Shown one piece after another: positions 53,720-63,948 of a stretch of 64,000 bases of DNA. Origin of the DNA: Owenia fusiformis (taxonomy: Eukaryota > Annelida > Polychaeta > Sabellida > Oweniidae); assembly GCA_903813345.2 (NCBI GenBank), contig CAIIXF020000001.1:9893598-9957597 (forward strand), read 5' to 3'. The notes beneath the pieces were generated by a model. It ran no database searches. It worked only from the letters and a program-made list of their open reading frames with translations, and was not told the DNA's origin. A program made the translations under genes and the position numbers. Each line of letters starts with the position of its first letter. Positions within the stretch are counted from its first letter, which is position 1.

Positions 53720-53905
53720 AGGTTAGCGGTAAAAATAAAATAAAATAAAATCAATAAATAAGTAAAATAATAATAATAAATTAATACATAAAAATAAATA
53801 AATAGGTCAAATGATAAAAGTTTTCAGTACATACACAGTTTAACTACATACTATCATGAAGTGATAATAGGTTTAAAAGAAAGAAAGAAAGAAATAAAAA
53901 ATTAC
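53720..53905 (+). repeat. AAAATAAATA-rich low-complexity tract and GAAA microsatellite
   Basis: A/T-only tract after the SGNH ORF plus GAAAGAAAGAAAGAAAGAAA at about 53878. A similar AAATAAAATA tract occurs at 52555-52690. Confidence 0.85.
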
Positions 53906-53952
53906 AACGATTAACAATTACAATAATGTACAATACATTAAGGTAAATAAAA

Positions 53953-54059
53953 TATTAGATACAAACAACAAGAAGGTAAGCGATTAGTTAAGTTAAGGGT
54001 CAGTTGGACCTGATGTTAATTGTTTTGGGTTGTTTTAGTTTGGAATTAGATGAAAAATT
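53953..54059 (+). repeat. 107-bp direct repeat, copy 2
   Basis: Identical to 51905-52011, 2,048 bp away, with the same orientation. The two copies bracket the SGNH-like ORF. Confidence 0.95.
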
Positions 54060-54599
54060 ACCACCACCACCCCCACCGCCATCCATTGGTTATTATTAGG
54101 GTTTAGGGAGGGGGCATCATTTGCCTCCCACAAATAGAACAAGTCCGTTCAAGAGAATGATACTAATCCAACATAGGTTAGGGGGAGGTATTCAGTTTTG
54201 AGTAGGTCTAACAGCTCTTTGTGTCAGACTACATGAAACAAACTTAAAAAGCAGGAAAGGTAAAATCCTAGGTGGGTTCATGACACAGATGGCGGAGTTT
54301 TTCTTAGGATACATCCTAAAGAAAAGTATTTCTGGGGAAAGATTCTGCCATCTGTGGTTAATTAAGATATTCAGAGCTGTTTGCCTCCCTAGAGTCCTAG
54401 AAGTGAAAGAGCGACTCCTCTATGGCGCATAAAGGTAGTTCTAGAGGTTGTTAGACACCATAATGGGAAACATAAAGTAGTAATTTTGATTTTGACATGA
54501 TTAAGGTAGTTAAACACCATGATCATAGTATTAAACTGTTTAAATGTAATGAGGATCACTTAAAATTGTTAAGGATATTCCTGGCATTAATGTCATACA

Positions 54600-55069
54600 T
54601 ATTTACTTGTCATTGCAATACATTATAACGGTCATAGTAGAACTAAGCTAGCCTAAATCTCTACTAACCACCCTCATACCTGGCCTTGCAATACTACATT
54701 ACATTGTCACGGTCATACCCCGGGGGTCATACCAGGCTTTGCGATCCCATAATACATTGTCATGGTCATGCCAGGTTTTCAAATACACATTGTCACGGCC
54801 AATTATAGCAATCATAAATTTCTACATTACCACTCTCATACCCGAACTTGGAATACTATATCACATTGCCATGGCGGTCATACCAAGCCTTGCAATACTA
54901 ATCGTAAATTTCTACATTACCACTCTCAAAACCTGAACTTGCAATACTATTTTACATTGTCACGGTCATGCCAGGCCTTGCAGTACTATATTACATTGTT
55001 ACGGTCATATCAAGCCTTGCAGAACTATATTACATTGTCACGGTCATGGCAGGCATTGCAATATAATAC
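54600..55069 (+). repeat. Tandem units of the outer TIR, right arm
   Basis: About ten degenerate copies of a ~40-45 bp unit around TACATTGTCACGGTCATGCC and AGGCCTTGCAATACTATAT. The left arm (51415-51570) has only about four copies in opposite orientation, so copy number differs between arms. Confidence 0.85.
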
Positions 55070-57303
55070 CACGCGGTAGTATCTCTTCGGGACGTATCGA
55101 AACCACTCCGTCCCGAAAAACCGTTAGTTTGAATTTAAAACCTACCCCAGTGTTTGAAAATAAAGGATTGTGAGTCTCACACTTCACCGTTTTTCTTCAA
55201 ACTTGTTCCGTACAAAGCTTTACAGAAATACCTTTCAGTCGATACATTGTTTTCGTATACAAAGTACCTCGTTTTAGCGGTGTTTTGGTCCCCAGCTTTG
55301 AGATAAAGCAAATTTTCATAACTTTCAACTGTAAGTCAAGTTATCTCGCCAGTCTTTTACCCATTCTCGCCCATAATTTCAGAATGGACTCCCATTACAA
55401 CCTTCCATCGCTACGTCTTGATTTTTGGGCATCAAACGCAGCAGTTTCTAAATCATCCACACATCTCTTCAAATTTGACCAATACGTCCCGTCATCTTCC
55501 ACTACGCCCCGCCGAGTCTATTACTATACACGTAGAGTTGCATTCTAAAACAATTTGTCCATTGATGTGTCCGTTTGTAGGTTGCCATTGTCGATTCTAA
55601 ATACCAATCGGATTGTGTTTTAAGATTTACCCTTTCTTGTCCATTTTCAATATACCTATAATAGGGTGGTCCAAAATCTCCCTAAAATTTAGATTTCCCG
55701 ATATTGCAATTTAAAGATTTTAATTACTGAACAATTGAAAATATTTTTAAGAAACGTTTAAAGTGCCATATCCTTGAAAAAATGTTAAAATGCGAAAGAA
55801 TGGGTGACTTCAATTATATTATTTTCAGCATAACGTTAGAAACATGTATCATTTTATATGGTGCACGTTTCATAATGTAATCCAATGGAATCATACAGAA
55901 GAAAGGTTGACATACAACAGTTAAAATCTTTATATTACATTATCAGACCAAGTCAGTAGATGTTGTTTATATACCAATTAGTGTTGTATGATGATGCATT
56001 CTTTATATGAATCTAGAAACGTTTTTGTGCCAATATTGCTCAATTTTGATAACATCTCCGTTATTTTGAAATTAAGCGTGGCAAAGTTTCCCGATGGATT
56101 TAGCTAAAAAAAAGGTGCCTGTAGGGTTATTGAAAATCATACATGATGAAGAAAAAATACATATTCCTGAAATACAACAGTTTAATTTTGAGTTATAAAC
56201 CATTTATGAAAACGGCATATTTGTCAAATTACCAAAACTTCAAGTGAGACGCGTGGCAAAATTTCCCAGGGGTCTAGAGTGGAAATATTTGTACCAAGAG
56301 TCAATTTGTAACTAGAATCTATCAGATGACAGATTTTTGGAAAATTTTGCAGATTTGGACAACCCTAACCTATAACTTTGTTGAACCTGAAGAAACGTAT
56401 CAACTTTTTGTTAAATAAAGATAGCAAATTCAGCTGTCTACTGTACCTAACTTGTACTTTTTGCTAGTACTCAGATTGATGGATATTCTGTCGTATGACA
56501 TGCGACAAACATATCAATTCTCATGGGTTTACATGGGAATTTCGATTTTCAAAAATTCATCAGATTTATCATCCATTTCCGATCTATTGTAATTGAGGAA
56601 AAACATCAAGAAAATTTGGAGGTATTGGGAATACCTCACAAAATCAAATACAGGACAATTGCATATAATTAAAGTTAAAAAGCAACATCTTCACAAACAT
56701 TTAAATTATCAATTTCATGCAATCAGTTATAGTTATACTCCGTATGTATGCTAAACTTAAGACTGGTGTTAAGAATCGACCAAGGCAAACCTATGTAAAA
56801 TTACACAACAATGAACAAAATGTTTTAGAATACAACTCTACGTTTGTAGTCATAGACTCGGCGGGGCGTAGTGGAAGGTGACGGGACGTATTAGTCAAAT
56901 TCTAAGAGATGTGTGGATGATTTAGAAACTGCTGCGTTTGATGCCCAAAAATCAAAACGTAGCGATGGAAGGTTGTAATGGGAGTCCATTCTGAAATTAT
57001 GAGCGAGAATGGGTAAAAGACTGGCGAGATAACTTGACTTACAGTTGAAAGTTATGAAAATTTGCTTTATCTCGCAGCTGGGGACCAAAACGCCGCTAAA
57101 ACGAGGTACTTTGTACACGAAAACAATGTATCGACTGAAAGGTATTTCTGTGAAGCTTTGTACGGAACAAGTTTGAAGAAAAACGGTGAAGTGTGAGACT
57201 CACAATCCTTGATTTTCAAACACTGGGGTAGGTTTTAAATTCAAATTAACGGTTTTTCGGGACGGAGTGGTTTCGATACGTCCCGAAGAGATACTACCGC
57301 GTG
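55070..57303. mobile_element. Nested 2,234-bp foldback transposon with ~490-bp TIRs and 5-bp TSD
   Basis: Left arm 55070-55558 and right arm 56811-57303 are long inverted repeats with few mismatches. The termini are CACGCGGTAGTATCTCTTC. AATAC directly flanks both ends (55065-55069, 57304-57308). Removing the element and one AATAC restores a sequence matching the left arm of the outer transposon (...GCTGTATT-CTATTGCAAGGCC), which proves insertion and the 5-bp duplication. The ~1.25-kb centre has no transposase. CAC termini with 5-bp duplication recall the Transib/ProtoRAG group, but the rest of the terminus does not match its consensus, so the superfamily is open. Confidence 0.9.
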
Positions 57304-57612
57304 AATACAGCATTGTCGCGGTTATACCAGGCTTTCACGATAACATAACCACGGTCATGGCAGGATCCTTGCGCTACTTAAAAAACACTGAATAACATGG
57401 TGACGGTTACGCCAGGCGTTAGTCTTGCAACAGATAGGGTCTCGAAAAAGTAAAGCCTCAATCAAAAGTGCATTGCTTATTTGGAATAGGCCTGGTAGGG
57501 GGTGACTTAGTCCTACAACATTAGACTTAGCCTGGCCCTCGTTTCTTATCTGACATGTCTTATGGCCCCAGCAAGAAATAACGGCCAAGAAAATTCCTAA
57601 TAGTAAAGAACG

Positions 57613-58290
57613 GCGTTATTGAGTTAAGAGTCAATACGTCCAAATCCAAACAGGGGGTAAACACGAACGGGTTCCAAATAATGGCAAGCAGATCATTGAA
57701 TTGAATAATAGTACTTCTACTACCTCTACATAATATTTATAGCCTCAAAGATACAATATAATGATGTATACCAACAATCTTACAATAAAATAATCAATTA
57801 TGATGATTTAGGTGTTCGGAATTACCCCCATGCTAGTGTTTGGAATTACCCCCACAAACTCTGTGCGTTTAAATAAATAGATGTCAGTAATAAATGATTT
57901 AAATTTGGGTTTCTTGATATGCAGGGGTGACAGGATCCAGTATCATAAGTTAAGGGTATCATATAATGATATACCATCAATCTAATAATTAAAACAATTA
58001 AGTTTAAGTTAAGTGTTTGGAATTACCCCCATGCAAGTGTTCGGATTTACCCCCCAAAAAAGCTCCTGTTCGGAATTACCCCCCTAAAATACCTTGTAGT
58101 AAAAATTGAACAACCCAGATATTTTTTACAATTTTTTACAATTTTTCGTAATTTTTACTGCAAATGCATTCTACAGTGGATAATACATATAATATATATA
58201 GAATCATAGCATAGATGTGCAGTACAGCCAAGCTAACTACATTTTTTGATGGGGGTGTTTGGAAATAGACGTACTGACTCTAACAACGTT
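57613..58290. mobile_element. Inverted-repeat element with internal GTGTTYGGAATTACCCCC repeats
   Basis: The left end CGTTATTGAGTTAAGAGTCA and ATACGTCCAAATCCAAACA are matched by the complement of GTTTGGAAATAGACGTACTG and ACTCTAACAACGTTAAC at the right. Inside, a GTGTTYGGAATTACCCCC motif occurs five times and a ~195-bp segment is partly duplicated (57750-57850 against 57950-58045). Non-autonomous. Confidence 0.75.
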
Positions 58291-59149
58291 AACCTAGGGG
58301 TGACCATGGGCTCTACCACCATCTTTCTCATTTGTCATTTTTTAATTTTTGGACATTTCATGCCAATACTTTTCAACCCTTAGACATTTCATCCCCAGGA
58401 TGTCTCATCCCTAAACCATGGGCTTTCAATTACCGTTGAAAGCTCATGCAACTTATTTAATTTGCGTAAACTGTCGCGCAGAAGATTTCCTGTCGAAATA
58501 CCGAACCAACACTTCTCAAACACTGGATAAAATGGTCTACTTTGATTTATCATATCTAATGAAATGTTGCAGATGTTTCTAAATGCATAACGTTATACTT
58601 TCAGTTTATACGATAAATAAATGAGTAGTCGATTTTCTATTACAATTTCCAAATTATGGTGGTTTGAAAGCCCTTAGTTTCCAATATCGTTAAGAAAGAT
58701 ATGCCGTGATATATACTCACTTGTATTTCATTGTATGCAGCTTCATTTTAGAGTATGAATGACACATTTCTCATGAATTTGAGTTCAAATTTTGATTACT
58801 GAGTTATCCGTAGGGGTATTCTCCATCAATTGTTGTTCGGTTTTTATAATAAGTGCTTAGGAGTGCAGGGCCATAGGGAGAGGGGGTTGCTAAAAAAAAT
58901 TATAAATGGCTAGGTAACCTAAACCAATGTTTTGAAGCTTGTTGGTCGTTGAGAAGAGGGAACTTTTAGTTACAAGACTATTCCCAGTATAAAGATATCT
59001 GTTCAATGATTGAAGAGAGAGAGTATTGTCATTCTGATACTCATCACATTTTTCTGTCTTCAACCAGAAATACTAGTGTGAAGCTATTAGAAGGCTACCC
59101 TGCGTGCAGAGTCTAGTTAAACTACACTCTGCCTAGTAGAGACCATATT
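58291..59149. other. Spacer between repeats and the PEX2 promoter
   Basis: Contains AAACCATGGGCTTTCAAT near 58414, also present as a tandem pair at 46960-46998, and a G-rich dispersed repeat start at 58864. No coding sequence seen. Confidence 0.45.
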
Positions 59150-59395
59150 ACAGTTTAGTAGCCCCGCCCCCACGACGGGTACCGCCTTGTACCGGTGACA
59201 GTTTAGGTAAATCACTTTTGACCTACGCGCTGACCTTACACCAATCAGCGAGCTTGAAAACATACGCCAAATGCGTTCTAATTAAATATGCGCATGTCAT
59301 TGGTTAATTCCGGGCTCAACGATGACGTCAGAAGGAATGACCATATAAAGAACGTCGGTCAAATTTGGCCGACGAACACTGATTGGCGCGGTGAG
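59150..59395 (+). promoter_or_regulatory. PEX2: PEX2 promoter-like block
   Basis: A locally CpG-richer block that stands out from the AT-rich surroundings. In order it has GCCCCGCCCCC (GC box, 59161), CCAAT (59241), inverted CCAAT as ATTGG (59299), the full CRE palindrome TGACGTCA (59323-59330), CATATAAAG (TATA-like, 59342) and a further ATTGGCGCG (59382). The combination and order suit an RNA polymerase II promoter reading rightward into PEX2. GCG before GTGAGT at 59391 could be a first-exon donor. Confidence 0.6.
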
Positions 59396-59462
59396 TTCAC
59401 AGGTTTATTTTAGTTTGAAAGAGTGAAGACGAAGCTCTCTTTTAAGAAGTGAAGTCAAACGA

Positions 59463-59471
59463 ATGCAAAGG
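59463..59471 (+). CDS. PEX2: Possible PEX2 start codon exon (M-Q-R)
   Basis: ATG CAA AGG followed by GTATTA gives phase 0, compatible with the exon at 59555 (M-Q-R-LDASEL). The start context is weak (C at -3). A diverged copy of this neighbourhood at 61945-61999 lacks the ATG, so part of this may be repeat-derived. The real start could be elsewhere. Confidence 0.25.
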
Positions 59472-59554
59472 GTATTAGAAGGCCATGATATCTCATGATG
59501 GAGTATTGTACTTGATGTCAATTTTTGTTTTGAAACATTCCCATCTGTTTTCAG

Positions 59555-59632
59555 TTAGATGCCTCAGAGCTGGACCATGAAGTTCTTAGCTTAATGAAAT
59601 CACAATTGAATAACATATTTAAGTATTTCAAG
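59555..59632 (+). CDS. PEX2: PEX2 (peroxin 2) N-terminal exon
   Basis: Between TTTTCAG and GTATGT, 26 codons, phase 0/0: LDASELDHEVLSLMKSQLNN then IFKYFK. It aligns with the human PEX2 N-terminus ([20 protein letters not shown] and onward), sharing LDA-EL, SQ and the F-FK before PG. PEX2 is a peroxisomal membrane RING ubiquitin ligase that acts with PEX10 and PEX12 to recycle the import receptor PEX5. No in-frame ATG lies at the beginning, so the start codon is in an upstream exon. Confidence 0.78.
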
Positions 59633-60168
59633 GTATGTAATTACCATTTGTTTGTTTCAAATATGCATATACATATATGTAGCTTTATTTTGATAATTTC
59701 TGCAACTGAGATACTGGAATACATTGCATTACCTGATATACATTGCATGTCTTATACAATAATGTGATTCTTGGAACATGTAACTTTTCCCTTATTCGAA
59801 ATCTTGCAGATGTTTGATGCATATCAGCTTCTAGAGCTGATTAGAGTTTTAGTGTGGCTGTTGGCCATTTAGAATCCTTTTATCTCACCTTTTCAGCATC
59901 TTGTTGAATATATTATTGCAATTCAAGAAATATCTGTTATTAATGTCTTTCTGTATAGATGTTAGATGATACATTTATATCATGTTCTCGAGTTGATGAA
60001 CTTTTTGAGTTTTGGCAGCCATTTTTTATTTTTTCAAATTCCTCATCATTGTGATTTTAGCAAAAGTGCTAATCAATCGGATTAATTTCAATTATAATAG
60101 ATGTAAGAAGGTATCAACTTCTGGATATCTGGTCGTATCTTTTAATTCTTCTGTGATTTCATTTTCAG

Positions 60169-60231
60169 CCGGGTGTCCTTACCAAGATTGAACCAGAACT
60201 TAATGCAGCATTGAGACTAGCTATTTGGAAG
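60169..60231 (+). CDS. PEX2: PEX2 second recognised exon
   Basis: Between TTTTCAG and GTAACT, 21 codons, phase 0/0: PGVLTKIEPELNAALRLAIW then K. It continues directly from FKYFK and matches human [20 protein letters not shown]. The rest (membrane segments and the C-terminal RING) is not found in the remaining 3.8 kb, so either the next intron is long or the copy is incomplete. Confidence 0.8.
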
Positions 60232-61328
60232 GTAACTTATTATTTCCGTTGTTAATTCAAAGATAGTGTTGCCCCTAGTAAAAGCTAGTTGTGAAATTTT
60301 GTAATTCTGATACGATATTATAATCACTCACAAAGTATCAGTCCATCTATCCTTCAACTAAATTCAAGGGTCTTTTTATCAGCATTTCAAAAATAAAGGC
60401 TGGACTATTGATTGCTCCATTTGGCCACATGTAAAACGTGTTTAGCCTTTTGAGGTCACCGCAATCACATGTATGTGCCCAGTGCCCATGGTTTCAGTTT
60501 TACCATATATGAAATTTTAGTTGTTTGCTTATAAAAAAGCATTGTTGACATTATTTTCAAAAGAGTACAAAACTTCATTGTAAAGTAAAATTGTACATAT
60601 TATACACTGAATGCTTTGGACTGAATAGGCCAATTGTTAATATTAAGCAACATTATATCAGATTGTATGGTTTTTCACCCTCATCAAATAGAGTACAATA
60701 ATGGCAGTTCAACATATCAACAGAACCATCTTATTTAATCATGTAATTACTTGTAGAAAAATAATGCCCTGGAACTTATCTGACCCTTTGAAAAGGTAAT
60801 CTACACAGGGGTCATACAGTTGAGTATTTTCCTCTAGCATTTTATATGCCATGTTCATGTTTTAAATAAAAAAATGACTGAAACGAAGTCCTGCAAAGTC
60901 CTCATGAAAACATGCTAAAGTTGAAACATGTTCATTTTATACATAGCAGAATGCTTGAATCTGTGTGGAAAAATATTTTGCAAAACCTCTGCATTCCATG
61001 TTGTTGCTTTGGTGTTATTTTCTCAAAATGTAAAAGATGTGTCTTATTTTGAGTTTTTTTGTGAGCCGCAAGGTAGAAAGCCACACAAAATGAACTTCAT
61101 TTTCTTTTAAAACTCTCTTTAACTCAGCTACAATTGCACAAAAATGCTAAGGATCAAGTAATTCACCCAATGTGATCTTCCAGGCTCCTTTTCTGACTTC
61201 AGACTTGCGATTTCCTGTTTTTATTGGCAAAACTTGTTTCTGAAGTAAATTTTACACAATTTTTTTGTTTCTTAAAGAACCACACAAAATGTATTGCAAA
61301 ACTAAATAAAACAAGTAATTATTCTTAC

Positions 61329-61385
61329 CTGATAGTTGTTTAATGCAGAGAGATCAGAAAATCCACCTTCGCCTGTGTTGTCCAT
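61329..61385 (-). CDS. First coding exon of an unrecognised minus-strand gene
   Basis: ATG at 61385 (A at -3, G at +4; in-frame TGA upstream) encodes MDNTGEGGFSDLSALNNYQ and ends CAG before GTAAGA, phase 0. Start context, donor and peptide composition all look genuine. Its next exon must lie at lower coordinates, that is, across the PEX2 exons on the other strand, so the two genes would be interleaved. No further exon was recognised; a decayed gene is an alternative. Confidence 0.4.
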
Positions 61386-61944
61386 ACTCCACACAGCCTT
61401 AGCTCAACTTGCCACGGCTCTACACACAGAAATCACATGTAACAATCGCATTAAGCCTTGGGGCTCCAAAAGTCACAAATGGTGGGGAGTGATTTTCAGG
61501 ATTAAGTTTAGGTTGACATATTTCAAATATTATTTATTGATCTTAGAATTTAGATTTATCTATAAAGCTATACTTTTTCTAATATAAACTGAGAGCATAA
61601 TTTTTCTTTTCTTTTTTAATTGAAAATTGTTTTAATATTTAGGGACCTAATGATGTATTTGTAATGAAGTCCAAATAAACCTTTGGGAGCCTCAATCAGG
61701 AGAACAGTTGAAAAGCTACCCTGAGACCCATGGGCTAACATAAATAAACTACCCTCTCGAATCTTGTTCTCATACTTCGTAGCTTTAGATCTGACTTGAC
61801 AGTTGAATGAGTTAAAATATGAAAAGAAGTCAATATTTTAATAAAAAGATGACAGTTTGTTTAGTGATTAACCAGTCAGATGCGACACATTCTAAGTCAT
61901 CTGATTCGAAGGGGTAGATCAAAGGCTTATTTCTCATTGAACAG

Positions 61945-61999
61945 TAAAGATGAAGCCCTCTTTAAGAGTTTTGAAGTCAAACATTTTTGCAAAGGGTAT
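61945..61999 (+). repeat. Diverged copy of the segment at 59427-59476
   Basis: Both carry GA-GAAGC(T/C)CTCTTTTAAGA, then TGAAGTCAAAC, then GCAAAGGGTATT in the same order and spacing. This is either a local duplication of the PEX2 5' region or two copies of an unknown repeat. Confidence 0.55.
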
Positions 62000-63296
62000 T
62001 TATAAGCTGATTTTCTGAATGAATTCAAGTTTGAAAATGGCTATTAGTTTAATAATCTATAAATTACATCAATAGTGAAAGGAGTTCAGAGGGTACTTAG
62101 ACATTTAAACTCATACATAATTGTATGAAAGTATCAACTATCAATAAAGACCCGTAAGGTAATAAAGGAATCAATTTCAATCTATTTATTGTATATGTTT
62201 ATATTGGAGTCCAACGAGGAGAAATCATGGACCACTGGTGTGATGTTAATCCATCTATATCAGACCATTAACATTCTTGAAAGCTCTTGAATATTTGTAG
62301 CACACTGCTTAGAATTAAAAAACAGAATTTGGAAAAGAATATTGTATTAGAAGAAGGGAAGCATTTTCACCTAATTAAATCGAAATTATGGTGGTTATGA
62401 TTTTATCCTGTGGTTAAAGAGTTCAGGGTTAAATGGTGTAGAAAATCTGTTTTTAGATTAGGCAAGACGATTATTGCCCAATTTTTATATTTCATCAATA
62501 GACCAGTGTTGGATTAACTATAGAACCAGCTTAAGTTGTTTATACAATTTACTGAACCACAATTTAAAATAGTTTAACACCTTTTAGTTTCCCATTATAT
62601 ATTGATCGCAAAATTCTTGAGATCATCTATAGAAAAGTAATTTTTTGTTATTCCATCTTAAAATTTTGAGCTCTGTGACTATTAGCTGTAGGTTGGATAT
62701 GTGGGAAATGTTGCGCCTGAAGCAAAGTCAAACAATTGCGAATGGTATAATGTTCATATTTGAAGCATGGCCTTTCATTGTATTTTCTGGTTCATAGTCA
62801 TTATTTGTCTAAAATTTGTGCAACATAAAATCAAGCAATATTAATTTGTAATACATAACAAAAATATATGAATTGTCTAGACATATGTATGGTTCTATAA
62901 ATTAGTTTAAAAAATTATTATCTGCTTGGTCACTTCGGATCATGATGTCTTTAAATCATTGACATAATTTTCATTGCAACAATTTTCACTCCCTTGCTTA
63001 GCATTATGCATGTACATTGTAGCATACAAAATTAAGAGGCTATTATCAACAAACTTTTCATTACAGAATGTATAGTTCAGATATAATCCATAATTACAAG
63101 TGATATTTGAAATAACAACTCAGTCAATTGCCTTAGGGAATTTAAAACAGCTTTAACACCATTTTGTGATATAATTGAGATTTTATAACTCCCTTAACAT
63201 GTGTTTGTAAATCTCCTTTGGGACATTCCATTGAAGCATCTTTATCCAGTTGATGTTTCACTAATGGAGCCTAAAATATGGATATCAGCCAGGTTG

Positions 63297-63420
63297 ACCC
63301 AGGTCCCTAGCCAGCTATTGCCAGTGGTGGGTCACTTTTCAAGAAATTCCAGGGGTTCACATTTGACAAATTTGGCCCAAAATTACTTGAACAAATGCTC
63401 CCCCCATGAGACCATGTAGA
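63297..63420 (+). repeat. Dispersed repeat, relative of 48853
   Basis: CCTAGCCAGCTATTGCCAGT followed by a GGGTCACTTTTCAAGAAATT phrase parallels CATAGCCAGCTTTTGCCAAA and GGGTTCACTTTCAAAAAAAT at 48858. Confidence 0.65.
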
Positions 63421-63533
63421 GGAGAAACAATAACGAGTTGAGCAAAAAATATCTTGTTAAATAAAATAGAGAATTAGTTCTCTCACATAATCTGGTCTAG
63501 GTGTTTAAATTTGAAGAATAACACATTATCCTT

Positions 63534-63948
63534 AGGGGAGGCATCAAAAGATCAATGTCTGATAGAAAACTAAATAAATCTAGTTTGGGGGGAGGGGGTC
63601 AAAGCTATTTCAGTTTGCTATCCGACAAATTTCAACATTTAAATTTTTCGCAATTTCGACTCGAAATGCCTTGGAATGGTTTAAAAATAAAGACTTTACC
63701 AGATGCCTTCTTCACCAAGATGCATACAACATGGAATATTATGCCTATTGTTGTTGGCACATGTTTTAAGAATCATGAATAAGTTATAGTACTGGCCCCA
63801 TGAAAGTCCAAATTGAGTCGCTAAAACATGTGAAAAGTATGCGATCAACTTTCATTGTATTTAGTTTTGAGGGGGAGGGGGGGGGGTCCAACTCAAAACT
63901 AGATTTATTTAGTTTCCTATCAGACATTGAACTTTTGATGCCTCCCCT
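63534..63948. mobile_element. ~415-bp inverted-repeat element (MITE-like)
   Basis: Left arm AGGGGAGGCATCAAAAGATC, then AATGTCTGATAGAAAACTAA, is complementary to the right arm TTAGTTTCCTATCAGACATT and GAACTTTTGATGCCTCCCCT. The arms are about 65-70 bp, followed inward by G-rich tracts. Small open frames in the arms are mirror images of each other and not genes. Confidence 0.88.

Larger units (their letters stand above)
51359..57437. mobile_element. Outer composite transposon with tandem-repeat TIRs
   Basis: The left end CTATCTATTGCAAGAC (51359) is the complement of the right end GTCTTGCAACAGATAG (57437). About 120 bp inward from each end match closely, including TTTTTTAAGTAGCGCAAGGA and TCCTGCCATGACCGTGG. 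Both arms continue as repeats of a unit around GTCACGGTCATGCCAGGC. The interior holds an SGNH-like ORF and a 107-bp direct repeat. An 8-bp GAAAAAGT flanks the element (51345 and 57444), but not directly at the matching termini, so it may be chance. Without the nested insertion the element is about 3.8 kb. No transposase was recognised. Confidence 0.8.

Noticed and set aside
55285-57118. Two nearly identical peptides (MVPSFEIKQIFITFN-type) on opposite strands
   Set aside because: They are the same stretch of the two inverted-repeat arms of the nested foldback element, with no homology to transposases.
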